Positions 22,138 through 35,200 of a DNA stretch of 64,000 bases are shown in pieces. The DNA is from Amoeboaphelidium protococcarum (lineage: Eukaryota > Aphelidiomycota > Aphelidea). The translations under genes and the position numbers were made by a program. The notes under the pieces were generated by a model that was not told the DNA's origin, ran no database searches, and was given only the letters and a program-made list of their open reading frames with translations. The stretch covers positions 930,001 through 994,000 of the forward strand of contig JALECJ010000001.1 in NCBI GenBank assembly GCA_023515745.1, in the 5' to 3' direction. How positions within the stretch are numbered: position 1 is the first letter of the stretch; each line of letters opens with the position of its first letter.

Positions 22138-24573
22138 ATGATTATACTTGTTAGATGCTAAGATGACGGTTTGGCTAATATGCTATGTGATAGACTGAAT
22201 AGCATAATTAATCTCAATGTTCCTTTACAGAGACCGTCATTGCTGAATGGTCAAGTTTATGCAGTGAACTTGAATTAACTTCGTCTCCATTTCACGTCTT
22301 AACTGGATCAGATTGGATATGCTCGACTACCTGCTATATAAAACGGTCCTAAGATAAATGAGGAAGTATAAGCTGTGCCATTTAGAGTTAAGCGAGAAGT
22401 GCAAGAGTTTTCAACCTTGTCACATCCCTTGGCAGTCATCAATGTTGCCGTCTTGGAATCTGGAAATGTCGTGGATTAGTTAACCGCCCTGTAGCAGAAA
22501 TAGTAATCGTAGTAAACAAAAAATATACCGGAATATATGCACCAAGATTTGCTATATTACAATCTTATAGTCTCTGTTTAGAATATGTAAACTCAGACTG
22601 CGAATCATGATTAGGTGTTGGCACAAGTCAAGAGCAAGTTTGGTCTGCATTGCTATCTATTGCAGACATAGTAGTAGGACGATCAGTTACTGATCCAATT
22701 TATACGAGAGTTTATGTGCTAGTCACTTATACCTTTCATGGATAGATCGATGCAGTTATGGAATGAGAATTATGCCAATCCGCGGCGAGGACTTAGTGGA
22801 CGATTGTTCAGTGTTGGCCGTAGATACTTTACCACCAGCGCTGCCAAGTAGTCTTCATTACAATAACTTTCAGTCGCTGGTACAGTGAAGAGCGTCTATC
22901 TACCATAAAGTACTGAGATTACTCTTTAACGGCTGGCTGACTATTCATTCATGTTGAAAGATTATAGGTTCGCCTATGTAATTTATGATATAGTCAAGAA
23001 GGATTTTTAGTCGGACAGAGCTGTAAAGTATTATGCCAACGCTCAGCATATGATTGCACTGTGTATTATACTTCAAGTTGCTTAGTTGTCCAACTCTATG
23101 AACTCTTCAAGCAACTCCGAGAGTATATCTAGTAAAGACTATGAATAATACTTGGAGTCTGCATTCAATGGATTCGTAAATAGTGAAGATCTTACTGAGG
23201 CCGTGCTCTGTGTCGTGTCAGTACACTCTGCTCTTGTTGAGGCTAAAATGTACCGTGAGGCTGCCAAGTCATTGCTGATGATCATTCCGGTGATAGATGC
23301 CTTGTCTGTGGGGTTTGTGTACGAATAGAGCGCATATTGCTACAAAATGCTTGGCTTGATGAGAAAGTATTGTCAATTCTCTTTTCATGCCGCCCAGTAA
23401 TACATTGAAGCTAAAAATCGATCTCGGATTGGCAATATACTGATGCCTTTTATCAAAGATCAATAGAATGTGCGACTTTATGGATCATTGTACGGCTCTC
23501 TTGCATCCTTATTACTTTAGGATTGTTAGGAATGTCAATTATAGCCTTCTAAAGTAATTGATGACTTTTGTATAGGCAGTATTTAGTCTTCACTCAGTGA
23601 GAAGGCAGAAATTGAACTTCTCAATATTTACGACAAGGATGCAAAAAGCCAACAGTAATAGTAATAATCTGACTCTTAAAAGTCCTAGTGTTCCTTCCTC
23701 ATTATCGTGTGGAAGATCTTTAGCTTGTCAGAGGTCAGTAGTCAAGAGGATTTGCTTCAACTTTCGCCTCCGAACAAGTAATAATTATCCACTGCGTCCA
23801 AGAAGATATGGCTCCAAGTATCGCTTATGGTGTGGAATTCTTTGAGTACTTAAGTGTAACTGCAAGACTCTTAAGTTGGGATATCAATTGGTGAGTAAAA
23901 GTATTAATCGCTCTCATAGTCTATTGCTCTCCCTGGTAGGTAGACGACGATTCTGAAGTTCAAGTTCTAGAACCCGTTCGCCTCCCCTCTGAATGCAAGA
24001 TTAAATGCGATAGCGTTCTCTATACAAGGTTAAAAGTATAATATAATTTGTCAGAATAACTTTAGTAGGACTCTGCTTAAAGCATAGGCGGCCTCTTCCA
24101 TGTAAAGACTCTCGATTAGTAGTCGATTAGAAAGGAGGTCTGTAATGTCTTTGAAAAAGGAGTCCAATTCTAACTCTAATCAGCGCACGTAATAGACATC
24201 TGATGACTGCCCGGTGATTGTTGATTATTATGAGAAAGTGGTCAATGACACTCTACCGGCCAACATCAAGTAAATGATGCTTGTACTCAAAAACACTTCA
24301 TGGTTCATGACTATAGAATATGTTATAGACTTGGAACAGGATACAGAATCGTCAAGTTAACCGCTATGGCTAGGATGTAGCATGATCAAAGGCGGACTGG
24401 TGGCTAGTGAAACTAAAGAGATTCCTCTGCAATTATACATTCCTCCAGCCGGCGTAGTGGATCTTGCGCGATGGCAGATACAGATTGTGGCCAGTTCTGG
24501 CAACTCCTTTGCCAAGAAGAAATTCACAATCAAGCCCAATGATCCGTACTTTATCAGGCATAATTGCTCGTGA
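22138..24573 (+). CDS. TRS85: TRAPP complex subunit TRS85 / TRAPPC8
   Basis: An 811-aa single-frame protein. Trs85 defines TRAPPIII, the Rab1/Ypt1 exchange factor used in autophagy and early secretion. Diagnostic segments are LIQFIREFMCQSLIPFMDRS, then RRGLSGRLFSVGRRYF, then LADYSFMLKDYRFAYVIYDI with KKDFQSDRAVKYYANAQHMI, all characteristic of Trs85/TRAPPC8. The C-terminal third has the Ig-like beta-rich character of TRAPP subunits (SIALPGRQTTILKFKFQNPF, then ARLNAIAFSIQG). A GTGAGT near 23891 mimics a splice donor, but the frame is open and conserved straight through. More than 30 TAA/TAG codons. The protein is shorter than human TRAPPC8 (about 1435 aa). Confidence 0.88.
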
Positions 24574-25040
24574 TTACTATTATTTTGACTCAACATGATA
24601 GAATACCGCGAACTGTAACTATACAATTTGTTACTCTTTTATTTCAACCCAATAGCGACTAACATTGGTGTCCACGTCATAGCTGAAGTATCATATAACC
24701 AATTTTTACAACATCCGCATCGTTCAAAAGCACATCATCAATGTCCGTCCGTGTTGTCAACGATGACATGAAACGATGTGACGACTGCTGATTCGCTCGC
24801 CCGATCGTGCACATTCTCATTTCTCCGCCTCTAACAAAGAAAGTCTGCGCTGTTGAGATCGTCTTTACGAGAAACGAAAGAACAAACGAGCAGCCGGCGA
24901 CTCATTTCATTTCTTGGCTTGTTTTACTCACTCCTATTACGAATATATATAGAAAGGTCTTAACACCCATTTACACTCTTATAATATTTCACTTAGACTT
25001 TATCGTATATTGGTTTTAAAGCACAACATAATACGATAAT
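24574..25040. other. promoter region of the MAP kinase gene
   Basis: A 467-bp gap between two same-strand genes with no convincing ORF. It is the likely 3' UTR of TRS85 plus the promoter and 5' UTR of the kinase. Confidence 0.5.
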
Positions 25041-26408
<1,368 letters not shown>

Positions 26409-26543
26409 GTTGCTCATAGGAATGCATTCCACATGCTCTATATAATTAACTCGAAGTGAGAACTAATTTTCAGTGTTTGAAGTGCCGATGAAGAAGAGAT
26501 TAAAGTCTTTTAAAATGTGATCTTTTTTTATGTATTTACAATT

Positions 26544-27641
26544 TCATTCTTCTTGTTAATGCTATTATACTGTTGGAGGGTAAGGAGTAAGCGAAGGACT
26601 TTGTGCAGAAGAGGAGGAAGATGATCGACGATACGGTAGTTGAGAGGACTATGATTTCTACTAGCCATGTCTCATCAAAAGTTAATGAGCAGCGGGAGAT
26701 AGAGCAGCCAATCGCCGCTCTCTAGTTCTAAAGCCAGATACACTAGAGTGAAGGGAGGAGGAACGCGCCGTACTGGCCATCATTGTTGAATCATTGTCTC
26801 TAATACCCAGGTTCCTGCCACTGCTACTACTACTGCCTTGATACCTTCTACTTGCAGTGCCACTCACATTGTCTCGCTATCTATACAATAATGACGATGC
26901 ATTGCGCTGATTAAATGTAGGCGGTAGTCTAGAAAACCTCCCACTTTCTCCACCACCAACTCCAGAAGAGGCAGCAACAGTACCAGCTCTATCGCGAATC
27001 GAACGACTGGCTCTGTCAGATAGAGATTTAGATAGAATGTCTTTCCGCTACAAATGAGGCATCTTGAAAGGCTCCGAGATGGGTTATTACACCAAGGATT
27101 CCGCGTCATCTTCACGAATAAGCACAGGTGTCGCTGCGACATTGCCCCAAGTGAATTCTGGCTTCTGCATAGATGACAGATCTGGAGTATCCTTGATAAA
27201 CTGGTAATTATCTTGAGACAAGGGATGCGCTACTCTAACATCAGGCATAAGATTCTAACTGACACTGGAAGCATTTGCACCCAAGCGCGTATTCTATGTC
27301 TAAATATGGTCCAGAGTCTCGGGTGGGGCATTTAGTAATCTTTAGTCACTAGCTGAAGATACTCCCATCAGCAATTTCTAAGGTTTGTAGTCTACTCTGA
27401 GACGCGAAGTATCAATATTCTGGGCTTATAATCTCTTCTCCAACATATTCACTTTATCCAAATTCTATCTGGCCAGTAATCTTCCAAATTCCGCATCTTC
27501 CTCTCCAATATGCTGCGAAAGGAAGGTGTCCAGCGTCATTCCATCACTATGACTGTAATCGCTCTATTGATACAAGTGACCAGGTAGCTTCGATTTTTGC
27601 TGTAACTCTGGAAAATAATCTCTTTTAATAATAGCAGACAT
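26544..27641 (-). CDS. ESS2: ESS2 / DGCR14 splicing-associated protein
   Basis: A 365-aa protein matching the Es2/DGCR14/Bis1 family, a spliceosome-associated nuclear factor. It shows the family opening (IIKRDYFPELQQKSKL), the SHSDGMTLDTFLSQHIGEED segment, and the central FTWGNVAATPVLI (~158), which is the most conserved block of the family. The C-terminal half is Ser/Arg-rich and ends in a Gln-rich tail, with TAA, TAG and CAA mixed, before TGA 26544. It converges with the MAPK gene (135-bp gap). Shorter than human DGCR14 (476 aa), comparable to fungal members. Confidence 0.85.
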
Positions 27642-28133
27642 TGTATCATGAAAATCTCGTTGAGTTATCACCTGCTACCCATTGTAATCTCTATCGTTCA
27701 TATCTTCTTCATCACCATCTGCTTATTACCGTTACTCCGTAGAGGGAATCGCCTTAGCTATCAATTTAAGAATATCCTCTTATTCAGTCCTATTTACAAA
27801 GCTATCCATTTTTACAATCTATTAGAATGACAGGGTTAGGCCTTATCAGCAGGGAATTATTTCTATCAGAATTGTCAAAAAATTGAATGAATGGGAGAAG
27901 AGAAAAGCGCTCAGTCAGTAAGAACAACAAGTGAAAACGCGTCAGACTTTTTAGTGTTGGCTGTTTAAGGCTACCTAGTCATGAGCAATTAAAATGCAGC
28001 GTATGCAAGTGCTTTAATAACATGATAAGATATATCTAGTCTTGATAACTATTACTAAGGGAATCGATCATAGCGAGCAATAGAGTTATAAAATTGGAAC
28101 AATCTATTGTTGTAATGATTAGGCAAAATTACA
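27642..28133. other. intergenic region
   Basis: A 492-bp gap. The part nearest 28133 (to about 28070) is homologous to the DNA just downstream of the second A34-like gene (57096-57165), so the duplication extends past the stop codon. One ACGCGT lies at 27937. Confidence 0.5.
27937..27942. promoter_or_regulatory. ACGCGT (MCB-like) box
   Basis: About 300 bp upstream of the ESS2 start codon. Confidence 0.25.
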
Positions 28134-28664
28134 TCAAATGTCAATATTGATGTCTCGCCTGACTGTGAGCTATCTCTTGAATACAGAACTTGATGCTATC
28201 TATAACGCACCATCATAATCCACGTAAGTCATACCAATGTTACTGTTACTGCTGTTATTGCCAGATTAGAGACTGTCCGGTAAAGACATTTCCAAGCGGT
28301 AGCCATCATGCGATGTCGTAAGCTGTTAATCTCCATCTTTGAATTTCAGTGTGACACCTTCCAATGACTTGATATTGAAGTTAGCTGGTATTTAGATGAG
28401 CCATACTTCTTTATCGCTGGATTATATTATATCTGCTGGTAAATCCATAGTCGTAACTTTATCAAATTTATATCCAGGTTCAGGCTTAAATGAGCATCCT
28501 TTGATAGCATCCTTATCTCCCATATTCACCAGACGCGAATTTTATTACTACACTTTATAGTTATTACTTAGATATACAGAGATACAGATTAAAAACGCGT
28601 AAATATATACCTGCTATGCATTGCTGCTATTATCATCAGTTTTGGCCTTTTTAGATTTTGACAT
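28134..28664 (-). CDS. RNA polymerase I subunit A34-like protein, copy 1
   Basis: A 155-aa protein from two exons: 28611-28664, intron 28548-28610 (63 nt, GTATAT...GTGTAG, phase 0), and 28134-28547. The N-terminus is short and basic (MSKSKKAKTDD). The core GYKFDKVTTMDLPADI, then SDKEVWLIQIPANFNIKSLE, fits the A34.5/CD3EAP pattern, in which an 'evWLiq.P..f....L' strand leads a dimerisation domain with A49. A beta-rich part follows (GVTLKFKDGDQQL), with a basic end (KRQLTVRRDI). Pol I A34 aids rRNA transcript elongation and initiation. The family call rests on pattern memory only. The gene is duplicated at 56569-57095. The intron contains ACGCGT in both copies. Confidence 0.5.
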
Positions 28665-28775
28665 GTTTTATATCTAATATCTTTTATTTGCCTGAAATAA
28701 CGATGAGAGAAATCAAAGAAGAACTTTCTCTTTTCTCTCTTTCAAAATAAAGAGATTATTGTACTGTATGCTACA

Positions 28776-29621
28776 ATGGGTGTTACCCTTAAGTTAGTGA
28801 AGAGTCCCACTCTGAAAGATGAAGATGTTACCACTGCAGCTTAGCAAATAATTTGTTGTAAAGCATGTCTGTCTTTTATAATTGGATTTATAATGGATGC
28901 TCTATTTGGAATAAAAAACTATCATGACTTGGATGCGCTGTTAAGATTTGGCAGCATGTGTGTTTATAATGCGTTTACTCTGGAAAATGGGGAGGGCTTA
29001 AATGAAAAGGCTAGATTTGAGAAGGTGCGTGATTTTTATGTCGGTTAGTTGAGAGATAAAATAGTAGGTTGTAAGGTAGACGGTTAAAAGCTAGTAGACA
29101 TTTACCAAGATTCCCTGAACCAAGTGTACAAGTACAGAAATTAATATGCTGCTCATTTGGAGGATAACAAATGTCCTATGCCTTCGATAGACGAGCTGAA
29201 ATCTGCGCTAAAGGCTCTAATATATGCCGCATACATCACGAATTCTATAATTCTAAATTCGCATTACGTCGAAAGTACCGTATATGTTCCTTTCTAATGG
29301 ATTTAACTGGTGAATGATTACCCGAAAGAGTTCTTTGAAGGTGTTTTTTTATAATGCAATGAAGCCTTCACGAAATACTCTGGAACGTTAGCCGCTTTGG
29401 ACAATCATATGCAGAATAATGAGGAGAAAGCTATCAAGATGTTTGAAGGTGCAGCTAGAATTTTGAATAAACGCAGTAAGCCTCTTTTGAAGTCGAAACA
29501 AGATGATGTCTTACCCTAGCATTAAAGTATGTAGAGACTTGCTATTTATGGGCGTCTTAGCTTCCTTAATTTGTATAGTACTTCCTCTGTCTCGTTTAGA
29601 AAGTAGTTTATTTTAGCATGA
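28776..29621 (+). CDS. uncharacterised protein, first ORF of an overlapping pair
   Basis: A 281-aa frame, helix-rich, with hydrophobic stretches (KACLSFIIGFIMDALFG, LKALIYAAYITNSIILN). It ends at TGA 29619-29621, which overlaps the ATG of the next ORF as ATGA. The frame is clean, with several TAA/TAG codons read as Gln, and the composition is protein-like. No family recognised. It lies inside a 1.5-kb segment present in this copy of the duplicated locus but absent from the copy at 54.7-57.1 kb. It reads against the flanking genes. Confidence 0.5.
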
Positions 29622-30055
29622 CACTACTATCCACAGTACTCGCCTTAAAATCACCACCGCTTCGTAACACTTCTGCTGATTTTAAAAATTACAGGGCTGC
29701 GTGCATTATAACTGGATTAGTGGCATATCATTTGGGGAAATAATTTTGCAGGACTGTTCTTAAAATCAAATTTACTAAAACTGATTATTAATGCACGAAG
29801 TTTGAAGGCAAGGTTTTTGATAAGGCTGCTCTCCTACTCTTGGATTAGAATTTGTCACACCAATTGAGAAATAACCTGGTTCACTTTAATTTCCTCAAAG
29901 ATGGTCTAAAGGTCGATTTATAAGTCCCGCCGCCATTAATCACTGTGACTGCAGAGGATTTTGAGTTCGAGGAGTAGGATGTTGTCTTAGTTGAGTAGAT
30001 CATCAAGTTCAGAATCGAGAAGATTAAAGAATTGCGTACGGTAGATCAAAGCTGA
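29618..30055 (+). CDS. uncharacterised protein, second ORF of an overlapping pair
   Basis: A 145-aa frame whose ATG overlaps the upstream stop by four bases (ATGA). The start (MTLLSTVLALKSPPLRNTSA, then FKNYRAACIITGLVAYHLG) faintly recalls the start of the upstream ORF (VTLKLVKSPTLKDED, then KACLSFIIGF), so the two may be tandem relatives or one frameshifted gene. The C-terminus is charged (EQIIKFRIEKIKELRTV). Function unknown. Such an overlap is unusual for eukaryotic cytosolic mRNAs; reinitiation, a sequencing indel or pseudogenisation are alternatives. Confidence 0.45.
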
Positions 30056-30174
30056 ACAGGAAACACTGAAAGGTAGGATCCGCAAGAAGATAGAAGATCT
30101 CTTGCGCGTAATTTGGCAACGATGTTAATGAGAATAATACATTGTTTAATGCACCACGTCTTATTTATAATTAA

Positions 30175-31953
30175 TCACTCAGTTGCTCTAAATTAATTAT
30201 TCTCAATAACCCCCATCAGCATTGGCTCACCACCAATAGAATAACGCCATTAGACCATATATAGGCCACCGACAGGCGAAACGGTTGCGGTAAATGAGAT
30301 ATCAAACTCTTTTTGCATTACGATGCTCACCAGCTCCACAATATCTTGACGCTCCGCCCTTATTGCGTCTGCCACAATGACTGTCAATGCTTTGAACGTG
30401 TATTGGTACCAAGCATTCGATTTCATGATCTAATTACTGGAATCAATGATATTATAAGGTTACAGCATTTGCCACATCAACTTGATAAATAATTAATGAT
30501 CCTGGAAAGTGACGAGAGTATGATACATGAAGTTCTTGCCGAGTAAAAAAGCGTTCCATTTAACAATAGACAGCTGATCTCGATAAGGGGATTCAAGCAG
30601 CTTTTCAAATGGCTCGATAGCTTGCAAAAACATACGTTGAACCTTGATTACCGCCAAATAGTCGAATAGATTCAACGGATCATTAGAAAACACCTTGCCA
30701 AGTTTTGAATCCACTGCAGACAATCCAGACATCAGTTTCTCGACAATTCCTTTACGAAGAGTAAGGAAACTTTACACGTAACCTTCATGCAGATAGTATG
30801 AAAGCCATTCGCCATTAATAGCATCTTGAGCAATCTCATTCAACAGCTCCATATTGTCCTTTCGAATGATTGCCAGTAAAGGCTCAAAATCGAGTGATAT
30901 GAGAGAATCAGAAGCTCGAACAGAATCGCGCCGAACTGGTATGCCGCGAAGTAGGTTGCTAATTGGCCGAGCATCCCCAAACTGTAGGCCTTGCGTATAT
31001 TAAGATCGGTATATAATGCCTGCAAACAAGTTAAGCTAAGGAGCAGGAATAGTGCGCATTAAGCCATCATTGGTGCGCATCGTCAATGTCCATTGCACTT
31101 GGCCCGTAAAAGTATTGACACCCAACTTGATATCATATGCCTGTAACGCTTGCAGAATAGCATAAAATTTTTACCGGCCCTGATCGACATTTGTGACAGT
31201 GTCTACCAGAATTCCCTGGATCACTAAAAGTACTTTAACCAAGAAATCTTCCTAATACCCATTGACGCCGGATCTTTTCATCACCAGCTCCATTATAGGA
31301 AAATCCAACTGACCACCTGCTACTTGTTGTTATTTAACCACATCTCGGAAATAGTTTCTAATAACGTTCAATGTTAAGTAAGGCCTGCTCTACATCACCT
31401 TACACACCACGAAATGCATCTTCAGCAGGGCGAAATATTCAATGGCGTTGGATGCTTCTATATGCGTTGCAATTATAGCACCTACTCTTTCTTCTAAAGA
31501 GCGTTGATATACTCTATCTAGCTTCTGTAAATTGCTGTATGTTACGCCTTATTCCAAAAGGGTATCACATAGCTTAACTAGACGGGTGAAATCATTTAGA
31601 GAGAAGTCATAGACGCATTTAGTACTCAGAGAGATTAGATCAGACAGTCTATCATCAACCATGTCGCCAGCAAGATCTATAGTGGGTTTGTCTAGCTAAT
31701 TACTCTGTCTATGCCAGATTAAATTTAAAAGGTGTTTTTATTCATCTAAATTACAATCACTACTATCACTGTCTTCATTAGAATTGTGTCCACCACTAGG
31801 AGATTTCGATGATGCACGTAAAGGCAACAACCTCGGACGCGTCACGGACTTTGCAGAGCTCACTGCACCTATTTTCGGCTAATAGCGATACGCAACATTC
31901 ATGGACTATACCAAAGACACGACGGTTATTGTTAGCACTATAATACACTTCAT
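30175..31953 (-). CDS. secreted ~590-residue family protein, copy 1
   Basis: A 592-aa protein, one of three paralogs in the window (others at 38726-40483 and 54675-56453). It has a signal peptide (MKCIIVLTITVVSLVQSMNV) and then a shared motif SAKSVTRPRLLPLRASS, a Ser/Asp-rich linker, and a long helical body. The blocks PTIDLAGDMVDDRLSDLISL, GVNTFTGQVQWTLTMRTNDG, FEPLLAIIRKDNMELLNEIA and SFTATVSPVGGLYMV are near-identical to copy 3, which also has the same length. No family recognised. A lineage-specific secreted protein is inferred from the leader and local expansion. It ends at TGA 30175. The LINE begins 96 bp upstream of its start codon. Confidence 0.7.
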
Positions 31954-32035
31954 TTTGAGTCTACTTTATTTTACTCCCAGCCAGTGATATCTTGCAATTA
32001 ATGAAAATATATCAAAACAATAGATGGAGAGACTG

Positions 32036-32048
32036 ACAATCAAGGGGT
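32036..32048. repeat. target-site duplication, left copy
   Basis: ACAATCAAGGGGT directly abuts the 3' tail of the LINE. An identical 13-mer lies at the other end (38641). Confidence 0.9.
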
Positions 32049-32106
32049 AGTAGTAGTAGTCTCTTTTGATCCATTTAACGAGGGGTGCCCAACGATACCG
32101 TTTTCG

Positions 32107-32128
32107 CTTCGGTCCTTTTAGACCGAGG
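32107..32128 (-). other. 3' UTR stem-loop of the LINE
   Basis: Arms 32107-32114 and 32121-32128 pair over 8 bp (one G-T) around a 6-nt loop. It lies about 60 nt from the element's 3' end, where many LINEs carry the hairpin recognised by their reverse transcriptase. Confidence 0.55.
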
Positions 32129-32183
32129 CTAGTTGGGTTGAGACTTTGAAAAAGGGGAGTTGAACCCCACACCGCTCTGGTAT

Positions 32184-32201
32184 GATCTGAGTCCTCAGAT
32201 C
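32184..32201 (-). other. perfect 8-bp palindromic hairpin overlapping the ORF2 stop codon
   Basis: GATCTGAG and CTCAGATC flank two bases. The ORF2 TGA (32195-32197) lies inside it. In the element's sense strand it is followed by GGTTCAACTCC, which resembles a tRNA B-box, and then a T-run; no A-box or full tRNA fold was found. Confidence 0.5.
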
Positions 32202-35200
32202 TAATTTATTCTTTGCCTAGGCGTTGGCACACGATACGCCCTGACAGGCGGAACTTCTGTGAGCTATGTGGACGGAGAACAGTCCCGAGATGGATTGCGT
32301 TGCCACAAACCGTTGAGTATCCCCCATTGTTGTTACATAAAACTCAGTTTTTGGCTAGTTGAGTGAAAACGTTTACTACATTAAATGTCTGTAAGTATTT
32401 ATTCGATTAGCGTTAGTCTTAAGGCTTCGGCTACATTAGATTTCGTGATTGCCTTTCCGTGAAAAGCGTTTAAGTTTCTTTGCTGCCAGATCGCTTGACA
32501 CGTAAGGGAGCATATTTTTAGCCAAATTAGATTTGGTGAAGATTCTTGTTTTGATGTCTTTTTGTAGAACATTTTTCTAGACGGGCGCCTTACTTATATT
32601 TTGCATTATGTACTTTTCCGAAAGCATTCCATCGCAAGTTTCCACGCCTTTGTTGTGTACTGGCACGTGAACAACAAGTGGTCTATAGTTTCTTCACCCG
32701 TCCCGCAGGCACAAAGCCTTTCATCATATGGTATATTTTTGAATGTTCCCTTTACAGGTAGTCTTTCTCTAATGATTTTCCACATTAACTGTTTAGTTCT
32801 GTGGCTGACGCGTTGCATCCAGATGGCTTTGTTGAGTTTCTCTGCGTTATGATGTGTGCTCTCTTCGTGGGTGTTTCTTCTATTAGATGTAAGTAGTTTG
32901 TCGGGGCATTTCGTTTTTACGAGGCTCTGATATACTTCTCTTCCAAATTATTTGCTGCTGAGCGGTAGATGTTCCTATCCTATTTGTACTGTAAGAAGGT
33001 CGCATAACGCATTAGAACTATCGTAGTTTGCTGGCAGCGTCAATTTGAGGGCTTACTTAATTTCTCTTGGGACTTTGGACCAGTATCTCTTAGTGAATTC
33101 ATTTATTTAAGTCTTGAATTACAATTATGTTTCTCCCTGAAAGCTTATTTTTTTAGAAGTTAGATCGTAAATATCTCCAATTTGTTTTGCGACGAAGTTT
33201 TCTGCTCCGACTTTGTTAAGCAGCTGAGATGCGTTCTTGTTTCCAAGTCCTTTTACTTTGAATAGTGGTACTTTTAATGCTTGTTGCGGCGATGAAAGTT
33301 TTTTGAAATCTAGCGTAATTGAGTGTTTGTTCCACTATTTGACGGCGTTTTTCCATATTGATGGAAGTAAGCTTGTTCTGATCTGGTCCATGTTCTAAAT
33401 AAAGGGATGAGACATGTAAAGTTCTCTGTATTGTTAGTTTTTGAGCGATCTTTGCAGGATAGCTGTTAAGTACTTCTTCCATCTCAGATCTTTGTCATCT
33501 AAAAACCGTTTTATCCAGGACATTTCTATTGCTCTTGTTTTGGCGAACAAGTCTAATTGATTTATTCCTCCTGCCGCGATGGGCTGGATGGCTGTTTCTA
33601 GGCCGATACGTAGTCCGTTTCCAGTCCATTAGGCTTTTTGGATCATGCTGTTCCACTTATTTAATTGTCCTTGCAGGATTGGTAAGTGGTTCGCTAGGTA
33701 CCAAATTTTTGATGCGACTATTGATTTAATGGCAAGGGATTTTCCTTTCGCTGTTTGATATTTCCAGTTTAGTGAATTTAGCGTGTTAATAAGTTGTTGT
33801 TCTTTGGCTTCCCAAATTTCTTTGGCTTTATTGTTTTTTCCCACTGGGCAGCCTAGATGTCTCACATATTCAGCGTCTTCAGTGATTTTGTAGGGGGTAT
33901 TTGTCAGAAGTGAGCGTTGATTTCCGAAAGGAATAATCTCAGTTTTTGAGTTGTTAATTTTCATCTGTGTTGCCAGCTAGAAGAGTCGAAGGTCTCTCTC
34001 CAGAGCTTTAAGGCTGTCTGTGTTAGTCGTTTGCACTACCGTATCATCAGCAAACATTTTGTGCTTTGGTGCGATTAAACCTTCCTAAATTTAGATGTGC
34101 TTGATTTCAGGGTTGCTTTACAGTTGCGCCGCAAGACATTCCATTATGCAGAGAAAAAGGATACACGAGAGTGGGTCTCCCTGTCTGACACCCCTTTCGC
34201 ATTAGAAAGGTTCTGAGGTCGCATCATTGATCTGGATTTTTGATTCGGCGTTGGAGTATAACAGCTTTATAAGTCGCGTGAATTCGGGGTGAAATCCCAT
34301 TGCCGACAATATTTGCAGTAGGAAGGCTTGGTCAACTCTATCATATGCTTTTTCGAAGTCGAGAAATATTAGGAGTGCATCCAGGTTTGAAGATTTTAGT
34401 AAGTCAATTAAAAGCTGTGTCTCCATTATGTTGTCGTGGATGAGTCTATTTTTAAGGAAAGCGTGTTGTTCCTTACATATTCTACTACTAAGTACATTTC
34501 CTAATCTAGTTGCTAGGATCTTTGTGAATATTTTATAGTCAGTATTTAATAAGGTGATTGGTCTGTAATTGCTTATCAATTCCGGATCTCCTTTCTTGTA
34601 TATAAGTGTAACTATTCCTTCATTGAATCCTTCTGGTGTTGTTTTGTGTCTCATGATTTGATTTAGTGTGTTGAGCAAGCTGTGTTTGGCTTCAGCTGAT
34701 TTTTTATATGTTTCCATTGGGAATCCATCTGGTCCTGGTGACTTATTGTTTGGTGCTTTGCTGAGGGCATTTTCTAGTTCTTCTATTGTTATGGGTTTAA
34801 CCAGCGATTAATTCTCATTGTCCTAGATTTATTTGTTACTGAATGATGCCTTGAAGTTGTCTAGGATGTTTTGCTACGCAGCTGGGTCGGTTTCTTCATT
34901 TGAGTACAGGTTTTGGTAGAATTTGTGGGCTATTTAGAGCATTTGGTCTGTTGTCTATTAGGAGGCGCCGTTTGAGTCTTTTAATGATTGGATGTCTGTT
35001 TTGACAAACTTCGGTTTTATCATATCGAAATTGAATTTTGATGACACTTCCCCAAATTATTGGTATCTTGCTTTGAACTTGAGTTGGTTTTTCCTGGAGA
35101 GGTCATTCCACATCATTTTTAGCTCATTTGTAATCCTTTCGATCTCGTGTTCGCTTTTTGGGCAACAACGTGATCCGTCCTTTCTAATCTTGCCTTCAAT

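Noticed and set aside
23890-23945. GTGAGT...GGTAG intron-like segment in TRS85
   Set aside because: The frame is continuous and the sequence across it matches the family (SIALPGRQTTILKFKF), so no splicing is needed.
32130-32180. tRNA-like B-box with T-run in the LINE 3' UTR as a tRNA gene
   Set aside because: No A-box, no acceptor stem and no cloverleaf could be built; kept only as an observation on the element's 3' end.
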